Positions 8,983 through 15,649 of a stretch of 21,151 nt of DNA are shown here, piece after piece (position 1 is the stretch's first letter; every line of letters begins with the position of its first letter). A program made the position numbers and the translations under genes. The stretch spans positions 1 to 21,151 of the forward strand of contig JBHENW010000057.1 in assembly GCA_046261875.1 (NCBI GenBank). The letters are read 5' to 3'. The DNA is from JBHENW01 sp046261875. GTDB taxonomy: Bacteria; Acidobacteriota; Thermoanaerobaculia; UBA5066; Gp7-AA6. Below the pieces are notes generated by a model. That model searched no databases and was not told where the DNA came from. It saw only the letters and a program-made list of their open reading frames with translations.

Positions 8983-10131
8983 ATGAACTTCGAGCCGACC
9001 CAGGAACAGCGGGAGATCCGGGACGCGGTACGCGACTTCGCCGAGAGCGAGATCGCCCCCGGAGTCGTCGAGCGGGAGGAAAAAGAGGAGTTCCCCCACG
9101 AGATCCTCGCGCGCCTCGGCGAGATGGGGATCCTCGGCATGATCGTTCCGGACGAATACGGCGGCGCCGGATCCGACGTGCTCTCCTACGTGCTCGCGAT
9201 CGAGGAGCTCGCCCGGGTCTGCGCCTCCGTCGCCGTGATCGTCTCCGTCAACAACTCGGTCGTCTGCTATCCCATCTGGAAGTTCGGCACCGAGGAGCAG
9301 AAGCGGACGATCCTGAGAGAGCTCGCCTCCGGCCGCTCGCTGGGAGCGTACGCGCTGACGGAGCCGCAGTCCGGCTCCGACGCCGCCAACCAGAAGACGC
9401 GCGCGGTCCGGGAAGGGGACGAGTACGTCCTCAACGGTTCGAAAGTCTGGATCACCAACGCGGGGATCGCGCGCTGGTACATCGTCATGGCCATGACGGA
9501 ACCGTCGGCAGGGACGCGCGGAATCACCGCGTTCCTCGTCTCGTCGGAGGACGCCGGCGTGCGCCCCGGTCCCCCCGAGAACAAGATGGGCCTCCGCTCC
9601 TCGCGGACCGCGGCCCTCTTTCTGGAAAACGTCCGCATCCCCGCCGCCCGTCGGCTCGGGGAAGAGGGGCAGGGATTCACGATCGCCATGACGACCCTCG
9701 ACCACTCCCGGATCGGCATCGCCGCGCAGGGCCTCGGCATCTCGCGCGCGGCGTACGAAGCTTCGGTCGAATACGCCCGGACGCGGGAGACCTTCGGGAA
9801 GAAGCTCGTCGAGCACGAAGTGATCGCATTTCAGATCGCCGACATGAAAGTCCAGATCGAGGCGGCCCGCTGGCTCACCTACCGCGCGGCGCTCTGCTCC
9901 GAACGGCCGGGTGCGCGCTTTTCCAAGGAGACCTCCATGGCGAAGGTCTTTGCCACCGAGGCGGCCAACGCGATCGCTGCGCGCGCGGTGCAGATCTTCG
10001 GGGGTTACGGGTACTCCCGCGAGTATTCGGTCGAGCGTTACTATCGCGACGCCCGCGTCACCACGATCTACGAGGGAACGAGTGAGATCCAGCGGATCGT
10101 GATATCGAAGCACGTCCTCGCAGGCCGCTGA
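8983..10131 (+). CDS. Second acyl-CoA dehydrogenase, paralogue of the one at 7129
   Basis: A 382-residue acyl-CoA dehydrogenase, clearly paralogous to the 7129-8301 product: both carry VSVNNS, ALTEPxxGSDAANQ, a GEEGxGF segment, RIGIAAQ and GGYGY(T/S)xEYxVER. Signature segments here are YALTEPQSGSDAANQ, VWITNAG, AVQIFGGYGYSREYSVER, and the catalytic glutamate E364 in IYEGTSEIQR. It starts at ATG 8983, 12 bp after the basic-tail protein. The following small gene starts on the base after its stop (TGA then ATG), so the cluster is tightly coupled. A butyryl/short-chain specificity is the default guess. The divergent mid-domain suggests the two enzymes may differ in acyl substrate. Confidence 0.93.
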   Translation: MNFEPTQEQREIRDAVRDFAESEIAPGVVEREEKEEFPHEILARLGEMGILGMIVPDEYGGAGSDVLSYVLAIEELARVCASVAVIVSVNNSVVCYPIWKFGTEEQKRTILRELASGRSLGAYALTEPQSGSDAANQKTRAVREGDEYVLNGSKVWITNAGIARWYIVMAMTEPSAGTRGITAFLVSSEDAGVRPGPPENKMGLRSSRTAALFLENVRIPAARRLGEEGQGFTIAMTTLDHSRIGIAAQGLGISRAAYEASVEYARTRETFGKKLVEHEVIAFQIADMKVQIEAARWLTYRAALCSERPGARFSKETSMAKVFATEAANAIAARAVQIFGGYGYSREYSVERYYRDARVTTIYEGTSEIQRIVISKHVLAGR

Positions 10132-10608
10132 ATGAACGACGAGCGCGGGCAGCCGCCTCCGCAACTGCGGCCGCCCTTCCCGGAGGGGCCCAGCGAAACG
10201 CCGGCGGCGGCGGCGGCGCCGCCGGAGCCCGCGAGGCCGGCCGACCCGCCGAGGCCCGAGATCCTTCCGGGACAACGTGGTCGGGGCGGCGAAGGCCGGC
10301 CGCGCCGCGAGCGAGGGCCGCGGCCCGAGCTGGCCGCTCCCCGCGCTCCCGTTCTCCGCGAGAGCGGCGGTTTCCGGCTCCGGCTGGAGCCTCCGGATCT
10401 GGCCCGGCTTCGCGAGCTGCCGGGCGCGCGCGGCAAGACGGACGAGGAGCTGGGAATCGAGTTTCTGGACACCCAGCAGGCGCGGCTCCTCGCCGCGGTC
10501 GCGGGAGACGTCGCGCCGCCGGCCGAGCTGCGCGTCCTGGTCGACCCCTACTCCCGCCAGGCCTTCCTGGCGCTGGAACGACGCATCAAAGGGATCGTCA
10601 GCTTTTGA
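10132..10608 (+). CDS. Small protein: disordered Pro/Ala/Arg N-terminus plus novel 80-residue domain
   Basis: A 158-residue protein without a recognised family. Residues 1 to about 75 are low-complexity (Pro, Ala, Arg, Gly), predicted disordered; residues about 79-158 form a compact domain starting GGFRLRLEPPDLARLRELPG and ending LVDPYSRQAFLALERRIKG. This domain aligns without gaps over 80 residues to the product of the convergent gene at 10669-10959 (about 20 identities, including GF, RLR, P, FL, PA, V, DP, R, A and L at matching positions). The ATG directly abuts the preceding dehydrogenase TGA, so translation is coupled. No signal peptide or membrane span. Function unknown. Confidence 0.72.
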   Translation: MNDERGQPPPQLRPPFPEGPSETPAAAAAPPEPARPADPPRPEILPGQRGRGGEGRPRRERGPRPELAAPRAPVLRESGGFRLRLEPPDLARLRELPGARGKTDEELGIEFLDTQQARLLAAVAGDVAPPAELRVLVDPYSRQAFLALERRIKGIVSF

Positions 10609-10609
10609 A

Positions 10610-10648
10610 TCGGGAGTCGAAAATCGGAAGTCGGTAGTCGACTCCCGA
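10610..10648. repeat. Inverted repeat between convergent genes, possible bidirectional terminator
   Basis: TCGGGAGTCGA (10610-10620) is the exact reverse complement of TCGACTCCCGA (10638-10648), giving an 11-bp stem with a 17-base loop. The surrounding spacer also repeats AGTCG/CGACT several times. It lies between two convergent stop codons (10608 and 10669). There is no strong T-run, so it may be a weak bidirectional terminator or a member of a dispersed intergenic repeat. Confidence 0.5.
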
Positions 10649-10668
10649 CTCTCGACTCACGTCTCCCG

Positions 10669-10959
10669 TCAAATATCCGCGCTCACCACGATCGAGGTCG
10701 CGCGGAGGAGGTGCGCCTTGCGCTGGTGGGGGTCGATGCGCACGGCGATGTCGGCCGGCCCCGCCCCGGCATCGGCCAGGGTCTCCGCCCAGCCTTCCGC
10801 GCGGGCGCGCAGGAAGTCCTCGGCCACTGCCGGCTCCTCGCGTCCTTCGAAGTCGGGCATCGCCCGGAGCCTCTCCACGTTGGCCTGGTCCATCGAAAAG
10901 GTGAAACCGTCGCGCTCGAGGCGGTAGATGCGTTGCCGAGTCGAAGGCGTTTGTTCCAT
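10669..10959 (-). CDS. Small protein with the same novel ~80-residue domain
   Basis: A 96-residue protein of unknown function, essentially a stand-alone copy of the C-terminal domain of the convergent gene at 10132. It begins MEQTPSTRQRIYRLERDGF and runs through VERLRAMPDFEG, an acidic middle (EEPAVAEDFLRARAEGW), then PADIAVRIDPHQRKAHLL. Gene boundaries are supported by this homology and by a TAAAAT hexamer nine bases upstream of the ATG. No signal peptide, no membrane span and no metal-binding pattern are visible. The reading is opposite to its neighbours. Possible roles (partner or regulator of its paralogue) are speculation. Confidence 0.7.
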   Translation of the reverse strand: MEQTPSTRQRIYRLERDGFTFSMDQANVERLRAMPDFEGREEPAVAEDFLRARAEGWAETLADAGAGPADIAVRIDPHQRKAHLLRATSIVVSADI

Positions 10960-10974
10960 GGGCCGGGAATTTTA
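10960..10974 (-). promoter_or_regulatory. Probable -10 element of a leaderless promoter
   Basis: On the minus strand TAAAAT (10974-10969, five of six bases matching TATAAT) lies nine bases before the ATG at 10959, with no Shine-Dalgarno in between. The spacing equals that before the dehydrogenase at 7129. Confidence 0.4.
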
Positions 10975-11002
10975 GCCTCGATGGCCCGTTTGTGGCCGCA
11001 CG

Positions 11003-11659
11003 ATGCTTCCGCGTTACTGGTCCAGGCTCGCGTTGACCGCTCTCTCGCTGGCCGTCGCCGCCGGCGTGGCCGCGCAGGCTCCGAAAGTCCGGAACCACTT
11101 CGATTCGGACACGCCGATGCGGCCTCCCGGCTATTTCGACTTCGCCGTCCTCGGCGCGCCGACGGACGCCAATTGGAAGGTCCTCGCGGACTACAACCCC
11201 CCCTCGGCTCCCAACCAGGTCACGCAGACGGAGCTGAAGCGTCCGGCGGCGTCGATCGCCGCTGCCCTGCGGCGCAACGTGCTGATCCGGGACGGCCGTC
11301 TCTCCGTGGGACTGCGCAAAGGCTCGGGCCAGGGAGGCCTCGTCCTGCGCATGGCCGGCGAGAAGGAGTTTCTCCTCCTGCTCGTCAACCTGGAAACCGG
11401 CGATGCCCGTCTCGCCTCCTACGCGGGAGGAGAGCCGACCGAACTGGCCCGGGGTCGGGCGCCGCTGGATCGGGCGTGGAACGTCCTCTCCGTCGCAGCG
11501 GCCGGGCCCCGCATCGTCGCACAGTGGGACGGACGCCCGCTTCTCGAAGGAAAAGATCCCCGGCCGGCGAGCGGCCGCGTCGGCCTCGCCACGGCCGGCG
11601 CCGGCGCGGTCGCCTTCGACGAATTCGTCATCGAGCCCGCCGAGGCGCCCACCCCGTAA
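11003..11659 (+). CDS. Secreted LamG/3-keto-disaccharide-hydrolase-like (concanavalin fold) protein
   Basis: A 218-residue exported protein. The signal peptide is clear (MLPRYWSR, hydrophobic LALTALSLAVAAGVA, cleavage near AAQ-A at about residue 25). The mature part has the periodicity of a concanavalin-like jelly roll: LRKGSGQGGLVLRMAGEKEFLLLLVNLETGD, then WNVLSVAAAGPRIVAQWDGRPLLEG and a final SGRVGLATAGAGAVAFDEFVIEP, which closely resembles the closing strands of DUF1080/LamG-type domains. Catalytic residues for sugar cleavage cannot be identified, so a binding role is as likely. Its TAA is directly followed by the reverse-strand stop of the next gene. No clear Shine-Dalgarno precedes the ATG. 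Confidence 0.72.
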   Translation: MLPRYWSRLALTALSLAVAAGVAAQAPKVRNHFDSDTPMRPPGYFDFAVLGAPTDANWKVLADYNPPSAPNQVTQTELKRPAASIAAALRRNVLIRDGRLSVGLRKGSGQGGLVLRMAGEKEFLLLLVNLETGDARLASYAGGEPTELARGRAPLDRAWNVLSVAAAGPRIVAQWDGRPLLEGKDPRPASGRVGLATAGAGAVAFDEFVIEPAEAPTP

Positions 11660-12802
11660 TCACGATCCGGGCGCGATCGTCTCCACGAACCGGAACTTCC
11701 CCCCCTCGACTTTCAGAATGAAAGCCGGTTTGATCGGATTGCGATCCGCGTCCATCGTGATCGTGCCGGTCACTCCCGGGTAATCCCGCGTCTCGGCGAG
11801 CGCGTCGCGCACGCGTTTGCCCTCCGTCGAGCCGGCCCTTCGGATCGCGTCGGCGATCAGGTACGCCGCATCGTAGGAGAGGGCGGCAATGGAGTCCGGC
11901 GCCGCCCCGTACACCTTTTCGTACTCCGCGACGAAGCGGCGCCCCCGGGGAGACGGGTCGTCCATCGAATAGTGGTTGGAGAAATATGCCCCTTCGATCG
12001 CTTCTCCTCCGATCTCCGTCAGCTTCGGCGAGTCCCACCCATCCGCCCCGAGGAGGACGGAGTGGAGACGCAGCGCCCGCGCCTGTCGAGCGATGAGCCC
12101 GACGTCCGTGTAGTACCCGGGGATGCAGAGGACATCGGGGGGATCGGCGGCGAGCGCCGTGATCTGGGCGGAGAAGTCGCTGTCCCCCTCGGAATACTTC
12201 AGTTCCGAGGAGATGCGGCCGCCGAGGCCCTCGAAGTGCCGCCGGAAGGCCTCCGCGAGCCCGACGCTGTAGTCGCTGCGCACGTCGACGAGAAGCCCCG
12301 CGGTCCGAGCTTTCAACGTCCGCCGCGCGAAGATCGCCATCGCTTCTCCCTGATAGGGATCGATGAAGCAGACCCGAAAGATGTAGTCCCCCTTTTTGGT
12401 CACCTCGACGTTCGTCGAGGAAGGAGCCACCATGGGAACGCGGTAGCTCTGGGCGATGGGCGCGGCGGCGAGCGTGCGCGAAGACGCCTGCTCCCCGATC
12501 AGGGCGACGACGTGATCCCGGGTGATCAGCTTGGAAACGACCGAGGCGGCTTCGGCGGCTTCGCCGCGGTCGTCCTCGACGAGCATCTCGATGCGCTTGC
12601 CGAGCACCCCGCCCGCGCGGTTGAGCTCTTCCACCGCGAGGCGCGCGCCGTTGCGGCCCGAGATCGCGAAGGTCGCCGTGGGTCCGGTCAGCGCCCCGTA
12701 GAAGCCGATCTGGATCCCTTGCGCGGCCGGCGCCGTCTCACCGCCACAGGACATCAACGCAGCGGCGATTCCGAGAACGGCAACCGCGCCCAGGCCCCGC
12801 AC
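11660..12802 (-). CDS. Branched-chain amino acid-type ABC substrate-binding lipoprotein (LivJ/K-like)
   Basis: A periplasmic type I substrate-binding protein of the Leu/Ile/Val (Peripla_BP_6) family, about 380 residues. The leader ends in the lipobox LMSC, so it is a lipoprotein anchored at Cys19 from the chosen start. Family segments are IGFYGALTGPTATFAISGRNGARLAVEELN, the GKRIEMLVEDDRGEAAEA strand-helix, VALIGEQASSRTLAAAPIAQ, and the hinge region VPMVAPSSTNVEVT. I chose GTG 12802 because AGGAG (12811-12807) lies four bases before it; the longer frame begins at TTG 12814. No LivHMGF permease or ATPase genes are nearby, so this is an orphan binding protein. Its ligand may be an amino acid, amide, aromatic acid or urea. 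Confidence 0.9.
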   Translation of the reverse strand: MRGLGAVAVLGIAAALMSCGGETAPAAQGIQIGFYGALTGPTATFAISGRNGARLAVEELNRAGGVLGKRIEMLVEDDRGEAAEAASVVSKLITRDHVVALIGEQASSRTLAAAPIAQSYRVPMVAPSSTNVEVTKKGDYIFRVCFIDPYQGEAMAIFARRTLKARTAGLLVDVRSDYSVGLAEAFRRHFEGLGGRISSELKYSEGDSDFSAQITALAADPPDVLCIPGYYTDVGLIARQARALRLHSVLLGADGWDSPKLTEIGGEAIEGAYFSNHYSMDDPSPRGRRFVAEYEKVYGAAPDSIAALSYDAAYLIADAIRRAGSTEGKRVRDALAETRDYPGVTGTITMDADRNPIKPAFILKVEGGKFRFVETIAPGS

Positions 12803-12894
12803 CACGCTCCTCAAGGACTGCGATTCTACGCGGCGGCGGCACTGTAGGATCGCCCGCTGGTAGGCTACGCGCCGCGGGCGGAGCGGGAGATGCG

Positions 12895-14301
12895 ATGAAC
12901 GAAGCGAAAACGTACGACGTCACGATCATCGGCTCCGGCCCGGGCGGTTACGTCGCCGCCGTCCGCGCGGCGCAGCTCGGAATGTCGGTTCTGGTCGTCG
13001 AGCGGGAAACCCGGCTGGGCGGCGTCTGTACTCTGCGGGGCTGCATCCCGACGAAAGCGCTCCTCCACACCGCCGACTTGCTGGAGGCCGCCCGCCACGG
13101 AGCCGACGTCGGAGTCGCCGTACGCGAGGTGCGGCTGGAGCTGCCGGCAGCCATGAAGCACAAGGAGAAGGTCGTCCGGCAGAGCGCGAACGGCGTCGCG
13201 TACCTGATGAAGAAGAACCGCGTGGACGTCGCGACGGGGTTCGGCCGGCTGGCCGGCGCCGGCCGGGTCTCCGTGACGGGGGCCGACGGCGCGGAGAAGA
13301 CCCACGCGACGAAGAACGTCATCGTGGCCACGGGCTCGGTTCCCCGCTCCCTGCCGGGCATCGAGATCGATCACAAGACGATCCTCTCTTCCGACTCGAT
13401 CCTGGAGGTCGGGGAAGTGCCGAAGTCGCTGCTCGTCCTCGGCTCCGGAGCGGTCGGCGTGGAGTTCGCGTCGATGTTCGCCCGCTACGGGAGCAAGACC
13501 ACGATCGTCGAGATCCTGCCGCGGATCGTGCCGGTCGAAGACGAGGAGATCTCGCGTGAGCTCGCGGCCTCGTTCAAACGGCAGGGGATCGCCGTCTACG
13601 TGGACACCCGCGTCGAGCGCGTGACGCCCGGCGAGGCCGGAGCCGAGGTCCTCGCGCGGACCTCCACCGGGAAGACCGAGACATTCCGCGCGGAAAAGAT
13701 CCTCCTCGCCGTCGGCCGCAAGCCGCTCTCCGAGGGAATCGGGCTGGAAGCGCTCGGCGTGAAGACCGAGAAAGGCTACATATCAGTGGACGGCGTCATG
13801 CGCACGAACGTCCCGGGCGTGTACGCCATCGGAGACGTCGTCCCCACCCCGTGGCTGGCGCACGTGGCGTCGGCGGAAGGAATCGTCGCCGTAGAGCACA
13901 TGGCCGGGAAGGAACCGCAGCCTCTCAATTATGACCAGGTGCCCGGGTGCACGTACTGCTCCCCGGAAGTCGCGTCGATCGGTCTGACGGAAGCCAAAGC
14001 GCGCGAGCGCGGCCATGACGTGTCCGTCGGGAAGTTCCCGTTCTCGGCGAACGGAAAGGCCCGGATCTTGAACGAGACGGGGGGCTTCGTGAAGATCGTC
14101 GCCGAGAAACGCTACGACGAGGTCCTCGGCGTCCACATCGTCGGTCCGCACGCCACCGAGCTCATCGCGGAGGCGGGCGCGGCGCTGCGCCTCGAGTCCA
14201 CTGCGGAGGAGCTCGTCCGAACCATTCATGCCCACCCGACGCTTTCGGAGGCCGTCCACGAGGCCGCCGAAGCCGTGGGCGGCCACGCCATCCACATCTA
14301 G
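12895..14301 (+). CDS. lpdA: Dihydrolipoyl dehydrogenase (E3)
   Basis: Flavoprotein disulfide reductase that re-oxidises dihydrolipoamide in 2-oxoacid dehydrogenase complexes or the glycine cleavage system. At 468 residues it has the normal length. Visible motifs are the FAD-binding GSGPGGYVAA (13-22), the redox-active pair C45-TLRG-C50 in GGVCTLRGCIPTKALL (CX4C, with TLRG in place of the usual LNVG), a second GxGxxG at LVLGSGAVGVEFAS for NAD, FAD-contacting YAIGDV, and the catalytic dyad H447/E452 in HAHPTLSEAVHE. The ATG at 12895 follows GGGAGA. No E1 or E2 gene adjoins it, so the partner complex is encoded elsewhere. Mercuric or glutathione reductase is unlikely given the HPTLSE motif. Confidence 0.93.
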   Translation: MNEAKTYDVTIIGSGPGGYVAAVRAAQLGMSVLVVERETRLGGVCTLRGCIPTKALLHTADLLEAARHGADVGVAVREVRLELPAAMKHKEKVVRQSANGVAYLMKKNRVDVATGFGRLAGAGRVSVTGADGAEKTHATKNVIVATGSVPRSLPGIEIDHKTILSSDSILEVGEVPKSLLVLGSGAVGVEFASMFARYGSKTTIVEILPRIVPVEDEEISRELAASFKRQGIAVYVDTRVERVTPGEAGAEVLARTSTGKTETFRAEKILLAVGRKPLSEGIGLEALGVKTEKGYISVDGVMRTNVPGVYAIGDVVPTPWLAHVASAEGIVAVEHMAGKEPQPLNYDQVPGCTYCSPEVASIGLTEAKARERGHDVSVGKFPFSANGKARILNETGGFVKIVAEKRYDEVLGVHIVGPHATELIAEAGAALRLESTAEELVRTIHAHPTLSEAVHEAAEAVGGHAIHI

Positions 14302-14304
14302 CCG

Positions 14305-14319
14305 TCAGCCGTCGGCTGA
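14305..14319. terminator. Short hairpin between convergent genes
   Basis: TCAGCC-GTC-GGCTGA (14305-14319) forms a 6-bp stem with a 3-base loop in the 28-bp spacer between the lpdA stop (14301) and the stop of the minus-strand gene (14330). No T-run follows on either strand, so function as a terminator is only inferred from its position. Confidence 0.4.
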
Positions 14320-14329
14320 TCGCGGATGG

Positions 14330-14920
14330 CTAATTAGGCGCTTTGGGCACCTCGCCGCTCGTCGGCGGCATCATCGGAGGCTGTCCCGGCCCGCTCTGGA
14401 CGGCGTTTGCCGGCGGGTAGGCGAGGGTGAAACCTTCCCGGTAATCGTTGGGCGCGGCGGGATACGGCATGTTGAGGCCGGGTACCTGCCGGGAGTCCCA
14501 CTCGGGGCGGTAGGCGCGGTCCGGGTTGTGCAAGGCCGTCCCGTCGCTGCGCTCGCCGGGCCTCGTCCCGTGGCCGGCCGGACGGCCGGGCGCCGCCGGT
14601 CCCGCGGCCGCGCGGCCGGACCCGCTCCCCGTCGCGCCGAGGACCACCTGGTCTCCGGGGCGCAAGCCGGCGAATGCCGGGGTCGAGACCCGGACGGGGG
14701 TTACGAGAACCCGCACGACCTCCGTCTTGCGGATGCTCGTGAGCTGGCCGGCCGGATGCAGGCGGAAGACGAGCATCGCGCCGGCGTCACGCGGACGGTC
14801 GCTCGCCAGCACGACGGAGCCCCCCTTGAGCTCGACCCGGTAGACGACCGGCTCCGGCGCGGCGGAGCCGGCCGCGGCGACGAGGGCGCAGAGAATCCCG
14901 GCCGTGAGAATCCGTCGCAT
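14330..14920 (-). CDS. Exported protein of unknown function, Pro/Gly-rich C-terminus
   Basis: A 196-residue protein of unknown function. I chose ATG 14920 because it gives a proper signal peptide (MRRILTAGILCALVAAAGSA, cleavage near residue 20) and has TATCCT eight bases upstream; a longer frame to 15079 would run through the regulator's operator. The mature N-terminal part (VVYRVELKGGSVVLASDRP, then LVFRLHPAGQLTSIRKTEV, then LRPGDQVVLG) looks like a small beta-barrel module similar in pattern to exported acidobacterial proteins I have seen but cannot name. The C-terminal half is Gly/Pro/Asn-rich and probably disordered. Convergent with lpdA and divergent from the MarR operon. Confidence 0.65.
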   Translation of the reverse strand: MRRILTAGILCALVAAAGSAAPEPVVYRVELKGGSVVLASDRPRDAGAMLVFRLHPAGQLTSIRKTEVVRVLVTPVRVSTPAFAGLRPGDQVVLGATGSGSGRAAAGPAAPGRPAGHGTRPGERSDGTALHNPDRAYRPEWDSRQVPGLNMPYPAAPNDYREGFTLAYPPANAVQSGPGQPPMMPPTSGEVPKAPN

Positions 14921-14934
14921 GGGGGGCGAGGATA
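14921..14934 (-). promoter_or_regulatory. Possible -10 element of a leaderless promoter
   Basis: On the minus strand TATCCT (14934-14929) lies eight bases before the ATG at 14920, with a C-run and no Shine-Dalgarno between. The hexamer fits TANNNT but only four of six bases of TATAAT. Confidence 0.3.
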
Positions 14935-15074
14935 CTCCGTCGCCCCTGCGGCCGTGCAACCCGGGCGGCCTCTTCTCACGTAAACCCCGCCGCGTCATGG
15001 AAATGAGAACAGGAGAGGACGACCGGGCCTTCCCGTGGGAGACGGGGAGACCCGTCCGCGGCTCCGTCCATGTA

Positions 15075-15113
15075 GACAACTAAGTTGTCATTATGACAGT
15101 GTTCATGTCATGA
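15075..15113 (+). promoter_or_regulatory. Stacked palindromic operator at the MarR gene start
   Basis: Three perfect odd-length palindromes lie in 39 bases: GACAACTAAGTTGTC (15075-15089), TGTCATTATGACA (15086-15098, sharing four bases with the first) and TCATGTCATGA (15103-15113, covering the ATG of the regulator at 15110). The region is AT-rich against the surrounding GC-rich DNA. It sits directly before a MarR-family gene and its export operon, as expected of an autoregulatory operator. CATTAT (15089-15094) could be a -10 box within it. Confidence 0.65.
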
Positions 15114-15628
15114 CCTCCGCGCGAACGGTCTCCGGCGGCGCCCCGGCAGCCGGCGAAGCGGCCGAAGCCCTCTTCCGGGAGACGATCGCCCTCTTCTACC
15201 GGCTGGCGGCGGCGGCCGAGCAGGTGCATCCTCAGGGCGCCCTTTCGGGCGCGAGACGCGGGGTGCTCCGCGGTCTGGCGCGCCACGGCGCCCAGACCGT
15301 GCCGCAGATGGCGCGCGCACGGCCCGTCTCCCGCCAGCACGTCCAGCTCCTCGTCAACGCGCTCGCCGCGGAAGGCTTCGTGGTCTTCGAGGACAACCCC
15401 GCGCACAGGCGGTCGCGCCTCGTGCGCCTGACGAGCCGGGGCCGGCGGCTCGTCGAGGCGATGAATCGCCGAGAGGCCTCCCTGCTCGCCAAACTGCCGC
15501 TCGGGGCCCTCGGGAGGGACATCGAGCGCGCGGCGAACGTCTTGCGCAAGATCCGGGAAGCTTTCGAAAGCGAGCACTGGCACCGTCTGGTCCGCGCCGG
15601 TGCAACCCGACGCCCCGCGCGGTCGTAA
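15110..15628 (+). CDS. MarR-family transcriptional regulator
   Basis: A 172-residue winged-helix protein of the MarR type, expected to bind DNA as a dimer and to repress the downstream exporter until a ligand is present. Order of elements: dimerisation helix (AGEAAEALFRETIALFYRLAAAAEQ), recognition helix-turn-helix (TVPQMARARPVSRQHVQLLVNALAAEGFV), wing with the family signature NPAHRRSRLVRLTSRGRRL, and a C-terminal helix pair for dimerisation. The start is ATG 15110; the frame extends upstream to 15035 but would swallow the palindromic operator. It starts the operon of adaptor, ATPase and two permeases (21-bp gap), so autoregulation of an efflux system is the simplest reading. The ligand is unknown. 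Confidence 0.85.
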   Translation: MTSARTVSGGAPAAGEAAEALFRETIALFYRLAAAAEQVHPQGALSGARRGVLRGLARHGAQTVPQMARARPVSRQHVQLLVNALAAEGFVVFEDNPAHRRSRLVRLTSRGRRLVEAMNRREASLLAKLPLGALGRDIERAANVLRKIREAFESEHWHRLVRAGATRRPARS

Positions 15629-15649
15629 ATAGCTGACCGAGGAAATAGA

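Noticed and set aside
10609..10668. AGTCG repeats as a CRISPR or iteron array
   Set aside because: Units are five bases, irregularly spaced and in both orientations within 60 bp; an inverted-repeat terminator or small intergenic repeat explains them better.
14921..15079. Longer N-terminus for the minus-strand exported protein
   Set aside because: ATG 14920 starts a clean signal peptide; the extension would bury it 53 residues inside.
15035..15109. Longer N-terminus for the MarR regulator
   Set aside because: It would translate through the palindromic operator and adds a Cys/Arg/His-rich stretch unlike MarR proteins; ATG 15110 gives a normal-length protein.
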